Assembly: GCA_037176705.1 (NCBI GenBank)
Contig: CM073893.1
Coordinates: 31,037,182-31,101,181 of the forward strand
DNA from: Molossus alvarezi
Taxonomy: Eukaryota; Chordata; Mammalia; Chiroptera; Molossidae
DNA length: 64,000 nt
Direction of reading: 5' to 3'
A program made the position numbers and the translations under genes. Shown piece by piece: positions 47,457-58,490 of the stretch (position 1 is its first letter; each line of letters begins with the position of its first letter). A model generated the notes under the pieces. It ran no database searches. It was not told the origin of the DNA and was given only the letters and a program-made list of their open reading frames with translations.

Positions 47457-50163
47457 AAGAACTGTATTTTATTGACTCAAGAATATGGCAAGCAGGACAA
47501 GTTTTAGAAGGATATTATAACTTTTACATTATAGCTCTAGGCACATAAACTCTCTGAACTATGACTACAACTAGTAAATATGAATTTTAAATAATCTCTC
47601 AGAGACCAAATTAAATAACTTCAACAACATAAAATTTAATTTAAAAAGGAGCTTTAAGATTATTTTTAATATTAATTCAATTATTGATTTAATGTAGCAA
47701 TATTAATCAGTCTTTATCAGTCTATAACAATAGACATTAATACTTCTGTTTGAAACTATTTCAATATATCAATTTATTTTAAACCTCACTTAGCAAAATA
47801 TCTTATTAATTAAAAACTTTAGGATTATATATGTCTTTCCAAGTAAGTTCTCTCAATGAGTGTGCATACTTACATATTTTTATTAAATCACAGAAGATCT
47901 TTGATTATTCTATATATATATATGGAATAATATAATTTTGATGAAGGTTAAGATTATCATTTACAATTATAAGTAATGATTATAAACCAGTCTCTTCTTG
48001 AGAAATGAAGTTGTAGGTATCGTTAGTTATGAATAATACTACATTCTTCTATATTCTTTAACAAGATTTCTTATGCTTATAGCCTGCTTACCACAATACA
48101 AAACCAGTAGGATTTTTGAACTCTTTGACCATATTCATATCATTTCTGTTTTGAAAAAAATAAGCTCAATATTTTAAACATAATCTAAAAAATACCTCAA
48201 GAACTATATTATAAACAGAAAAATTATAGTTAGTGAAAAAAAAAGAACTTATGAGATAGTGAAAACTTAAAAGTAATTATAGCTTAAAATTTGTGTCTAG
48301 TTAAAGGGATGCCAAACAATGAGAAGTATTAGTTGATCAGTTTTCTTTAAAAATAAAATAAGGATGAGATATAAATGAATTTCTTTTGAGTTTTTAACAA
48401 CAGACCTCAATACTACAACTTATATAAAATCTAAGTTATCTGATATAGTTCTATTTTGCTCCCTTTGAAAGAAGCTCTTTGGTATACACCATAAGCATGG
48501 TAGCTCTCTGTCTATCCATAATTACTCTGGATAGATGTGGACAAAATCATGTCTAAGAAGACATGTTTCCTATCACTGGTCTCAGACAACTTGTTTCCCC
48601 CCTTATTTGCATAAAAGAACATCTAATTAAGGCTAATCAGTAAACCATACTACCCTTTCTTGGATTTTTTCATTCTCTTTTTTTGCCTTATCATATACCT
48701 CAAATAAGCATATTTTATGACTTTGCTTGAATTAGTATGTAATGCATAAAAAGCCATAGATTTATTGTATTAAAAATAATGATTAATTAATGAGCGTATA
48801 ATCACTACTCTTTATTTAAGTCAGTTGCTGCTTTTATAGCCTCAAAACCTCACCTTCCAAGGTATATGTGTTGGAACAGAGGTACCAACCTCAAAGAGGT
48901 GTAAAGATCAGTTTTCACAAGGTGGCATGGTTAAGCACCCACTGAACACAAAACAATCCAGATTTCTACAAAGCTCTAGTTCACTTGTTTAGCAAAGGTA
49001 TATGTATGACAAACTACTTATTAGAGAAAATACAACGCCATTTTAGGATTTGAAGATCTGGCTGTTAGGAGCTCCTCCTTAAAATTTTCAACTGTTAAAG
49101 ATAAGTCTATGAAGAGAGTGATGAATTTTGTATCGAGATCTGACTGCAAATTCAGACTATAGGTTATATCACTGAATCCACTGGGAAATAAATAACTTTT
49201 TTTAACCTAAATGCTTAAGCAATTATTCCAACAATAATCATCAGAACTTTCTTGTAATTGGTCTGAATTTGATTTTCTTTGAATCCTGAATGATTTATGT
49301 TACAAACTTGTACGTTAGTCATTCAGAATTTATAAATGGCAACTTAACTTCAGTATTTATGAATTGTGATCAATACTGTAGCAATCAAAACACTCACCTT
49401 TTCTATTTCAATACTTCAATTTCTTTTTCCTTCTTAACTCTTTGCAAGAATGGCTGGATCACAGGCAAACCAGTCCTCACTTGTGGATGTTTGTGCTAAG
49501 AGTTTGGGAAGAAAGAGTCTCTGAGATTAGGTATTGAAGTTGGAAAAGTAAAGCAATCAGGGTCCTCTTTCTCCCCCCTCCCCAAACCTCTGTGTGTGCG
49601 GTTGTTTTGGTGGTGTTATTTACAAAATGTGAATCTTAATAGATCACCCAAAGATCTGCCTTCAGGTTTATGGTTCAGCTTCTATGCATAAGAGCTTTGG
49701 TAAATGTGGTTATCAATATATTTCGTCTTAAGGAGATAACATCCAAATTGCCTTATGGAACTTTAATAACAAGCTTGAGGCGAACAAAACACCAAATACT
49801 GTGTGTGTTTGGGTGCATGCCCACTTTACCTTGAATCTGGCCTGGTTAGTATTTGACTGAAAAGGGTAGAGCCCTAAGTTTTATTTAGCCACCTTTGAGT
49901 TTTGACAAACTACAAAGGTTGAATTGACAGTAAGCCTTTCTCCTTAAAGGAGAGACTCTTTTCCTCTGGGGAAACACTGCCTCTCTTTCACTGGGATTCT
50001 ACTTTTCTTCTGAAACACTTTCATAATCAAGTGACTTTTCTTGCATGTGTGCCTGGGGACAGTTGATTTTTCTCAGAGGATAAAGAAAGTTACATATTGA
50101 CTGCTGTTGCTCCTGGTGTGTTTGCACCAGCGCGGGCAGAAGCGGGCGCGCGAGCGCCCTCGC

Positions 50164-50262
50164 ATTCACACACACTCATTGAAATACACATCATACCCCC
50201 CAGAAACACACACGCACCTGCACGCGCACTCGCGCGCGCGCGCCTAAACACACACACATCCC
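50164..50262. repeat. Alternating CA/CG tract upstream of PCDH17 promoter
   Basis: Runs of CACACACA, CACGCAC and CGCGCGCGCG make an imperfect purine-pyrimidine alternating block about 500 bp upstream of the CpG promoter. A GT-rich block follows at about 50,343-50,392. Confidence -1.
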
Positions 50263-50342
50263 TCTGCACCTCATTCAGACGGGTCCACGCTCAGCCAGAG
50301 ATCCGTGGCTCCCTTGCTATGGGTGTGTCAATGGTGCCGATG

Positions 50343-50392
50343 TATATGTATGTGCATGTGCGTGTGTGTGTACTGTGTGGTGTGTGTGTATA
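50343..50392. repeat. (GT)n-rich tract
   Basis: An imperfect TG/GT repeat interrupted by ATGTATATG and ACTGTG. It is the partner of the CA/CG tract about 100 bp upstream. Confidence -1.
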
Positions 50393-50679
50393 CAGAAACC
50401 TAGCAGGAAGACCGCAGCTACCTCATTCTGCAAGCAAGCTGGGAGTCCGGTTCCTGTGCACATCGGACAAAAAATTAAATGCTGTCAAACTTTTTTTTTT
50501 TCTTTCTAATTTTCTCTTTTTTAGAGGAAGACGGTGAAGGACCCTCCCAGTAGTCTAGTACTCGGAAGACCCGGCGGCGAGGCCCCGGGCACCTCCGCGA
50601 TAACGGAGCGCAGGGCTCGGGTAGCCCCGCTGGTCTCTCATCTAACTGATCTAATCAATGACTCTGAAGCGCTAGGGTT

Positions 50680-50830
50680 TCTGGCTCCGCCCCCGCCTGT
50701 CTCCTCTCTGCCTTCCATTGGGCGTGTGCCACGGAGGCAGGGCTTTGCTCCTCGCGCGGATTGGCTGGCAGGGAATCAGTATCAATGTTTAAGCGGCGGC
50801 GTGAGGTGAATAGAGTCAGTCAGCTAGAGG
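50680..50830 (+). promoter_or_regulatory. Candidate core promoter of PCDH17
   Basis: A GC box (CTCCGCCCCCGCC) lies near 50,685. A CCAAT element (CCATTGGG) is near 50,717 and an inverted CCAAT (GATTGGCTGG) near 50,760. These are followed by a weak TTTAAG and a GCGGCGGCG tract at about 50,790. No canonical TATA box is seen. The arrangement suits a TATA-less CpG promoter reading + toward PCDH17; the placement is inferred from motifs alone. Confidence -1.
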
Positions 50831-51824
50831 CGCTGGGGAGAGAGCCGGGACTGCGAGCCGGGCGGATGCGGCAGCGGCGGAGGGCGGCTGGGGAGACGCT
50901 ACTCCAACTGTTGAATTTTCGTCTTTCTTTTCCTTCGATGCTTTGCTGGCGGAGATGGATTTATTTGCTTTGATAGCCGCACGTCTTTCGCTGGCTGTGA
51001 GCTGATCCTGACAGAAACCAGATTGAAAGAGACCACCCGTGACAGAAAAGGAGGAAAAAAAAAATTAAAAGCCTCCACAACGGACTGCACAATTAACTAT
51101 GCACACCGGGCTGGACTTTGTGAATAGAGCATTGGGAGGAAAATCCTGAACTACAATGCGGGGCTAAGCTGTGAGCACTCACTGGAATCCTGATCCCCCC
51201 ACCCCAAGACTCAAAGATTTTGGGGTTCCTCAAGCCTAACCAAAAGAAAAGGGTTTCTTCTTCTTCTTCTTTTTTAATAAACAAATAAACACACCTAGCA
51301 AAACAGACGCCTTGTTTTTCCCCGAACCTTGGACTCCGGCAGAGAGAGGTAGAGTAAAAGTGCTGTTGGATTCAGCTTCACCTTTCTCCTTCCCTCCCTC
51401 CCTCTCTCTCGCTTTTTCATTTTCCTCCAAAATATGAATCTGGCTTTCCTTTCTATGGAGTGAGTCAGAGAAAGCGTTAGGAAGAAGCCGCAACTAATGT
51501 CTGTGAAGGGAGGACCGTGAGGCGAGAGTGAATACGATTCGTTCCGCTGCCTCTGACTCATCCGGCTGATCGGAACACCTGCATTTCTGGATGTGTCATT
51601 CCCGTTTGTCTAGGCTCCTCGAGAACCCGAAATAATGTGTAGATAGACCTGCGCCTAATATCCCCTCGGAGGTAGCCCCCCGGGGTGGGCGCCGCTGGCT
51701 GGACTCGCGCGGACGCAGCTCCTCACCCCTGGCCTCCCGGAGTCGCCCAGAGACTGAGGGAGACTGCAGAATGTGTCACGCCAAACCTTGATGTGGTTCT
51801 TTCCTCCAGCCCACTCCTACTATT

Positions 51825-51848
51825 AAAAAAAAAAAAAAAAAAAAAAAA
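51825..51848 (+). repeat. A(24) run in PCDH17 leader/promoter region
   Basis: Twenty-four consecutive A residues in otherwise CpG-rich DNA. No SINE or L1 body precedes it, so it is not an obvious retroposon tail. Confidence -1.
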
Positions 51849-52134
51849 TTTTGAAGGAAAAAATACCCGCACTTTGTTCGCTTCAAATATTCACCACTTT
51901 TATTCATCGCCAAGGTTTTCCCTTCTAGATGAAGAGGACTGGGAGACAGGGCCATTGGAAGGAGATGCTGAATAGAAAGAAAAGAGAGGCACTTGACAGC
52001 CCAGCCTTGTGAATGCAGAGACTGTTTCCCTTCTAGCGAGAGACAGGGAGAGTGTGTGTGCGAGGACTGGGAGGTGGCTCCCCCTTCCTTTTTATTCCGC
52101 CTTCCCCACCCCCTTCGAATCTGCACATCCAACC

Positions 52135-52188
52135 ATGAGTTGCCTGTTGATTTCCTTTCGCCTAAGAAGCAAAGCAAACTGGAATTAA
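52135..52188 (+). CDS. Upstream open reading frame in PCDH17 leader (17 codons)
   Basis: A short ATG-initiated frame (MSCLLISF...) ends at TAA, 52186-52188. It counts as an uORF only if transcription starts upstream of 52.1 kb, which is not established. No homology recognised. Confidence -1.
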   Translation: MSCLLISFRLRSKANWN

Positions 52189-52529
52189 ACTGCAGCGAGA
52201 GAAGTCCTTGCTCGCGGGGAGAGAATGGGATGGTAGCGGCGGCTACTGGCTTCGCGCAGAGAAATCCCTGAGTGTGTTCTCCGAACAGAGGCGGAGATAC
52301 ACCGATACATCCCCCCGCCCCCCTCCCTATAGACTCACACCGCAAACGCTGATCCGGCTGTGGCTTTCTTGACTTTGAGGGAAAGCCTTTTCGGAGGAAG
52401 AGAGGGCGGAGCTTGGTGGAGGGAGGAAACTACAAATCGGGACACTAGTTCTTTGCGCTGCATTTCCTCCCCTCCCTTTGGCTGCTCGGAAAGGAGAGAG
52501 AAAAAATACGCTTGGCAGGGAGATGCAGT

Positions 52530-52558
52530 CCGCCGCCGCCGCCGCCGCCGCCGCCGCC
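52530..52558 (+). repeat. (CCG)n trinucleotide tract in PCDH17 leader
   Basis: Nine to ten uninterrupted CCG units inside the GC-rich leader, about 710 nt before the start codon. Such tracts are length-variable and can form stable RNA or DNA structures. Confidence -1.
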
Positions 52559-53017
52559 TCAGCCAAAAATGCAAGATTAGATCTCTAAATGCAGCAAAAC
52601 ACTGCCTGAAAACAGACCAGCCGGAGAAGCAAGCAGGCATTTCACAGCTCTCCGGGAAAGCTTCAAAATATAACTGATTCTCTCTTCATTGCTCCCCATC
52701 CCCATCAATTTTATCACTGGAGGCGACCAGAAACAAGTAAGGATTTCACTTTCTGATCTGCCTGGAGACACACCTCCCCGCTCCCTCCCCCACCCAATGT
52801 GAGGAGTATTCCGGAGGCTACTGGCGGGAGTGGATTTGCAGCGTCCTAGCGGGAGCGAGGAAAACCTACGCATTCTAAGCTCATTATCATCCCCTCCCCA
52901 GACTCGATTTACATCTTCTCGCCAGCGTAGTCGCTCAAGTTTGAGTCGTCTCAAGTTCCGGTGGCAGAGACAAAGCCCAGGGCTTGCCCCAGCCGCAGGG
53001 AGCCGCCGCCTTGCTCC

Positions 53018-53071
53018 ATGCTCGTGCAGCTTTGCTGCGCCGCTGCTTCTCGCTCAGTGCGGATGCTGTAG
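53018..53071 (+). CDS. Upstream open reading frame in PCDH17 leader (17 codons)
   Basis: An ATG at 53018 is followed by 16 codons and TAG at 53069-53071, ending 196 nt before the main start codon. The -3 base is C, so the context is weak. If the leader is transcribed as drawn, this frame could lower initiation at the main ATG. It shows no protein homology that I recognise. Confidence -1.
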   Translation: MLVQLCCAAASRSVRML

Positions 53072-53267
53072 ATCAACAGGTTCGGGAACTTGAGCGGAAT
53101 AAGGAGGGACCTCCGGGTGCCGCAGCCCGGGAGCCAAGGAAAGGAAGGACCCACAGACTTGTGGCTGGTGTCGCGCGCGCATGCTGCGCGGAGGCTCCAG
53201 GCTGACGCGCACCCATCAGCTCTCCCCTCCAGTCCGGCTGCTCCTGCCCCCACCCCAAGGGTCTGGG

Positions 53268-55832
53268 ATGTATCTTTCCATCTGTTGCTGTTTTCTGCTA
53301 TGGGCCCCTGCCCTGACACTCAAAAACCTCAACTACTCCGTGCCGGAGGAGCAGGGGGCCGGCACGGTGATCGGCAACATCGGCAAAGATGCTCGACTGC
53401 AGCCGGGGATTCAGCCTGCAGAGCGCGGAGGCAGCGGGCGCAGCAAGTCCGGTAGCTACCGGGTGCTGGAGAACTCCGCGCCTCACCTGCTGGACGTGGA
53501 CGCTGACAGCGGTCTCCTCTACACCAAGCAGCGCATCGACCGTGAGTCCCTATGCCGCCACAACGCCAAATGCCAATTGTCCCTCGAGGTATTCGCCAAC
53601 GACAAGGAGATCTGCATGATCAAGGTGGAAATCCAGGACATCAACGACAATTCGCCCTCCTTCCCTTCGGACCAGATTGAGATGGACATCTCAGAGAATG
53701 CCGCCCCTGGCACCCGCTTCCCCCTTACCAGTGCACACGACCCCGACGCCGGGGAGAACGGGCTCCGAACCTATCTTCTCACTCGTGACGACCACGGCCT
53801 CTTCTCGCTGGACGTCAAGTCCCGCGGCGATGGCACCAAGTTCCCAGAGCTGGTGATCCAGAAGGCACTGGACCGTGAGCAGCAGAACCACCACACACTC
53901 GTGCTGACCGCCTTGGATGGTGGCGAGCCGCCTCGCTCAGCCACTGTGCAGATCAACGTGAAGGTGATTGACTCCAACGACAATAGCCCAGTCTTCGAGG
54001 CGCCCTCCTACCTGGTGGAACTGCCTGAGAACGCCCCAATGGGCACCGTGGTAATTGATCTGAACGCCACTGACGCCGACGAGGGTCCCAATGGTGAAGT
54101 GCTCTACTCCTTTAGCAGCTATGTGCCAGATCGCGTGCGGGAGCTGTTCTCCATCGACCCCAAGACCGGCCTGATCCGTGTCAAAGGCAACCTGGACTAT
54201 GAGGAGAATGGAATGCTGGAGATCGACGTGCAGGCCCGAGACCTGGGTCCCAACCCCATCCCGGCCCACTGCAAGGTCACTGTCAAGCTCATCGACCGCA
54301 ACGACAACGCGCCGTCCATTGGTTTCGTCTCTGTGCGCCAGGGGGCGCTGAGTGAGGCCGCCCCGCCAGGCACCGTCATAGCCCTAGTGCGGGTCACTGA
54401 CCGCGACTCGGGCAAGAACGGGCAGCTGCAGTGCCGGGTCCTGGGCGGGGGTGGGACGGCCGGCGGCGGCGGCCTGGGAGGGTCTGGAGGTTCTGTGCCC
54501 TTCAAGCTTGAGGAAAACTATGACAACTTCTACACGGTAGTGACTGACCGCCCGCTGGACCGGGAGACACAGGACGAGTACAACGTGACTATCGTGGCGC
54601 GGGACGGGGGCTCACCTCCACTCAATTCCACCAAGTCGTTCGCTGTCAAGATTCTGGACGAGAACGACAACCCTCCTCGTTTCACCAAGGGACTCTACGT
54701 GCTGCAGGTGCACGAGAACAACATCCCAGGAGAGTACCTGGGCTCGGTGCTCGCCCAGGACCCCGATCTGGGCCAAAACGGCACAGTGTCCTACTCCATC
54801 CTGCCCTCGCACATCGGCGACGTGTCCATCTACACATATGTGTCTGTGAACCCCACCAACGGGGCCATCTACGCCTTGCGCTCCTTTAACTATGAGCAGA
54901 CCAAGGCTTTTGAGTTCAAGGTGCTTGCTAAGGACTCTGGGGCGCCCGCACACTTGGAGAGCAACGCTACTGTGAGGGTGACAGTGCTAGACGTGAATGA
55001 CAACGCGCCGGTGATCGTACTGCCCACGCTGCAGAACGACACCGCTGAGCTGCAAGTGCCCCGCAACGCTGGCCTGGGTTACCTGGTGAGCACCGTGCGC
55101 GCCCTTGACAGCGACTTCGGGGAAAGCGGGCGCCTCACCTACGAGATCGTAGACGGTAACGACGACCACCTGTTTGAAATAGATCCGTCCAGCGGTGAGA
55201 TCCGCACGCTGCACCCATTTTGGGAGGACGTGACTCCGGTGGTGGAGCTGGTAGTAAAGGTGACTGACCACGGCAAGCCTACCCTGTCCGCTGTGGCCAA
55301 ACTCATCATCCGCTCGGTGAGCGGCTCCTTGCCCGAGGGGGTTCCCCGGGTGAATGGCGAGCAGCACCACTGGGACATGTCTCTGCCGCTCATCGTGACT
55401 CTGAGCACTATTTCTATCATCCTTCTAGCTGCCATGATCACCATCGCCGTCAAGTGCAAGCGAGAGAACAAGGAGATCCGCACTTACAACTGCCGCATCG
55501 CAGAGTACAGCCACCCGCAGTTGGGCGGGGGCAAGGGCAAGAAGAAGAAGATCAATAAAAACGATATCATGCTGGTGCAGAGCGAAGTGGAGGAAAGAAA
55601 CGCCATGAACGTCATGAACGTGGTGAGCAGCCCCTCCCTGGCCACCTCCCCCATGTACTTCGACTATCAGACCCGCCTGCCCCTCAGCTCGCCCCGGTCG
55701 GAGGTGATGTATCTCAAACCAGCCTCCAACAACCTGACTGTTCCTCAGGGGCACGCGGGCTGCCACACCAGCTTCACCGGACAAGGGACTAATGCGAGCG
55801 AGACCCCGGCCACGCGGATGTCCATAATTCAG
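53268..55832 (+). CDS. PCDH17: Protocadherin-17, first coding exon (partial CDS, residues 1-855)
   Basis: Homophilic calcium-dependent adhesion protein of the delta-2 protocadherin group, acting at neuronal contacts and synapses. I recognise the sequence as PCDH17. A signal peptide spans about residues 1-17 (MYLSICCCFLLWAPALT). Six cadherin repeats follow; the linker motifs are DINDN at 124, DSNDN at 235, DRNDN at 343, DENDN at 464 and DVNDN at 575. A glycine-rich insert lies at about 393-409. The transmembrane helix is at about 706-728, followed by a basic juxtamembrane patch (about 756-764) and a conserved motif containing SPMYFDY. I chose the ATG at 53268 because it begins the known signal peptide and has G at -3. 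An in-frame ATG at 53181 would add 29 residues in front of the signal peptide and has C at -3. The coding sequence ends at ATTCAG|GTAGGA, phase 0. The full protein is about 1,160 residues, so roughly 300 C-terminal residues come from exons outside the window. No frameshift or stop is seen. Confidence -1.
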
Positions 55833-56776
55833 GTAGGAGACTTTTAGCATAACTGGGACTTCCCTCTATTGCTGTGTTGGGAGCTGTCCTGAAATCCTTG
55901 GTACAGGACAAGCCATACTGCCAGCAGCAGTGAGAGGGGATTTTAAAAAGTGGTTTACACTTTTCCCACTGCGTGTACATTACCTATACATATTCCCTCC
56001 CATATAGTCTAAAATCTTCAGGATGCAAATGTCCTACTTTTGTTGCGTTCTTAAAGTTTATTTTTATAGATTTAAAAATGTTAGCAGTGTTCAGTATTCA
56101 TAGCTTAATTTCCTTTATTTTTATTTGATGGTCTACATTTTTTTTTTTTTGTAAGGAAGGATTTTCAGAGCAGAAATCATTGTTTTACTTAATTCACTTT
56201 AAAAATGAATTTAATTCCATTCAAAAAATTGATGCCAAATGAAAGACTTGTCTACCCAAATATTAAGCAGTTAACTACTTGAAGTACAACATAGCAACCA
56301 GCCAGAACTCCAGAGCCTGAATCAATTTGAGCTGGTTTTCACCACCATCCCCAAAGTCAGTTTTATATTTAAAAAGTGTTTTAAAGGACGTGATTTTATC
56401 TATTCTCCAGCTGAAACTGCAGCATAATGCATTAAGTTACTTAAGCTTCAGAAATGTGACATACTCTCAAGACCTTTCAAAAGTTTGAATAAATGTAGAT
56501 TCTGGATAATAATGAGTAACTATCTATGAAAAGTTTACATTTATTTTGTCCTGTGTTTTTCCTGTTCTGTTTTTTGGTGTCATTGAGGAATGAAGAAAGT
56601 TCACAAGAGGGTCACAGACTCATTTGGGGCTGTTGAAAACAGGAAGCAAAGTTGAACTAAAGGCACTTGCCAAAAAGAATTGCAGGATGCATTTAGTTTG
56701 CATACTGTATATTTTCTGTATATCTAAGTGGTATTTAATATATAGTCGATAGTATCATTTGAAGTTATTGATATAC

Positions 56777-56797
56777 AAAAAAAAAAAAAAAAAAAAA
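56777..56797 (+). repeat. A(21) run in intron 1
   Basis: Not preceded by a recognisable retroposon body. Confidence -1.
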
Positions 56798-57735
56798 TGA
56801 TCCAGCATGTACATAGATTCTAACAACAGCAGGTGACTATATTGTGTGTCTCACTAGTTTCTTTTATCCACTACTGAGTTGTCACAGGAAAACTTAATTC
56901 TTCCCTATTATGAATGTGTGTTACTACAAATTACTCTCGATGAGTAGTTCTTGAAATTCAAAATTGAGTTTAAGTATAAGTGACACTTTGGGAGGAAGAT
57001 TAGTTTGGGTCAAATGAAAATAATTTGTTTATTATTTTATGCTTTCAAAAGCAAATACCTTTTAATGACACTTGATTAAGTAATGTTTTCATTATTAAAA
57101 CAGTTGTTAAATTTCATAGTCTTATCTTTTCTGAGATAAGTGTATCAAATACTAAAACTTAAAACTTATTTTCTTATAATAGTATAATGTCCTTGTAAAA
57201 CAGACTCTTGTACTTGATGCCACTGAATATACTAAAGTATAAATTGCAGTAAAATTAAATTCCAATTTTTATTGTTTACCATATACCAGTAATCATGATT
57301 TTTCGGAGTTTATATAAAACTGAACAAGAAATGCCTCCCTTTAAAAAAAATGTGGTTTTTATAAAAGTCTTTCTGTGACTATACAAAACTGTTATTTATG
57401 ATAATCATTTTAAAGGGAGATGTTAAAATATACACTTATATATCTTTTACAGTCATCTTGCAAATACACATATGTTATATGCCTTTCTTATATTTTTACC
57501 ATTGGCATTACAATGACATCACAGAGGGTTAATGCTTGATCTTCTACTTCAAGCTCTATTAGTTGAATTCTTATTTAGAGTCCATGTAAAAATGAAGTTG
57601 GTACAGTTGAATTCTCAGCAAGCCTGGTTCCTTGGTCTATTAGCAAGGAATATTCTTGGATGGAAGTATTCAGAGGTTTTGAGGGGGTGCCCATACTGTA
57701 TTTACATCATAGTGTTCTTGAAGCTGGTCATTGCT

Positions 57736-57800
57736 TGATGGATAGATGGATGATCATGATCATAATGATGATGATGGTAATGATTATGATGATAATTATT
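57736..57800 (+). repeat. (GATG/ATG)n simple repeat
   Basis: GATGGATAGATGGATGATC runs into ATGATGATGATGG and related units. Confidence -1.
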
Positions 57801-57836
57801 CCTCTCATTAGCAGTAAAACTTGAGGTAAAGCAAGT

Positions 57837-57882
57837 CACACACACATAGACACACAGCACATACATACAAACACACCCACAG
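57837..57882 (+). repeat. Imperfect (CA)n tract
   Basis: CACACACACATAGACACACA, then ACACACCCACAGG. Confidence -1.
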
Positions 57883-58329
57883 GAAGAGAGGGAGAGAGGT
57901 AGTTTAAACAGAAGACAAAAGACCTACTTCCTTGCATTTCTTTTTTTATAGAATCCTACTCCATACCATAAGGACACAGAAAAAATTGTTTTAGGTTATT
58001 GAAATTTTTTTTCCAAAGTAGCTCAATTTCCCTTATTGCCCTTGCCCAGGGAATACCCTCAATATAAATTATTAAAACAAGCTCTCTTCTTTTTTCTACT
58101 GGGTTTTTGCAATCCTATAAGGGGTGCTTTATAAGTTCCTACTAAGTGAATTTTATTTTAAGTGTATCGGGTTTTTCTCAATACCTATTAGGGAGAACAG
58201 AGTAAATTTACTACAGTGACCTTTCTTTTCTCTTTTTTAAACTAGTGTGCTACAGATAATCTGAGCTGAGATGATATGTTTAAATTAAAGTGTTCAGGTA
58301 TCCCATTATCTTGTTTCAAGTGCATTTAT

Positions 58330-58490
58330 TAGTGGGTGTATTTAACACTGCCTGCTGAAGAAGCACACTATTAATCTCCTGTATTTCTGAAGGAATAATT
58401 TTAATCCATCAGAGTGCACTTGGATTAGCAGCTACTAGATCAGGTTTATCTTATTTTCCAGCATTTTGTGTACTGTTTAGAAGATGTACA
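58330..58490. promoter_or_regulatory. Candidate conserved non-coding element in intron 1
   Basis: Non-repeat sequence with TTTTAATCCATCAGAGTGCA and TTGGATTAGCAGCTACTAG (TAATCC/GGATTA, homeodomain-type, bicoid-like cores). Function is inferred from sequence style only. Confidence -1.

Larger units (their letters stand above)
47472..50559. other. AT-rich upstream flank of PCDH17, no gene seen
   Basis: No SINE, L1 or LTR recognised. Parts of 48.4-50.1 kb have mixed composition without repeat character and could be proximal enhancer DNA. A long polypyrimidine run ending in TTTTTTAG lies at 50,489-50,524 and looks like a 3' splice site. Confidence -1.
50820..53267 (+). other. PCDH17: PCDH17 5' leader (untranslated region; 5' boundary uncertain)
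   Basis: GC-rich, CpG-containing DNA between the candidate promoter and the start codon. It carries many short upstream AUG frames, a 24-nt A run, a (CCG)n tract and possible splice signals. The transcription start is not visible directly. It could lie near 50.8 kb, just after the CCAAT/GC boxes, or further downstream at up to about 52.5 kb, in which case part of this stretch is promoter. Confidence -1.
50560..55840. promoter_or_regulatory. CpG-rich block over promoter, leader and exon 1 of PCDH17
   Basis: CpG dinucleotides become frequent at about 50,560 and stay common through exon 1, then drop abruptly after the splice donor. The surrounding 50 kb and the intron are strongly AT-rich. CpG islands over the promoter and first exon are usual for delta-protocadherins. 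The density is uneven: highest at 50,560-50,900 and 52,950-55,830, lower at 51.0-52.0 kb. Confidence -1.

Noticed and set aside
50097..50537. 146-residue open frame upstream of PCDH17
   Set aside because: It starts at TTG, runs through CA/CG simple repeats and shows no protein features; chance frame in GC-rich DNA.
51776..52345. 189-residue minus-strand open frame
   Set aside because: It includes a poly-phenylalanine run from the A(24) tract and has no recognisable domain; explained by low stop density in GC-rich DNA.
52360..52677. Open frame with poly-arginine run over the CCG tract
   Set aside because: The first codon is GTG, not ATG, so it is not a standard uORF. Only the repeat itself is reported.
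53298..55850. Many antisense and shifted open frames within PCDH17
   Set aside because: Shadows of the real coding strand; the + frame has clear cadherin motifs throughout.
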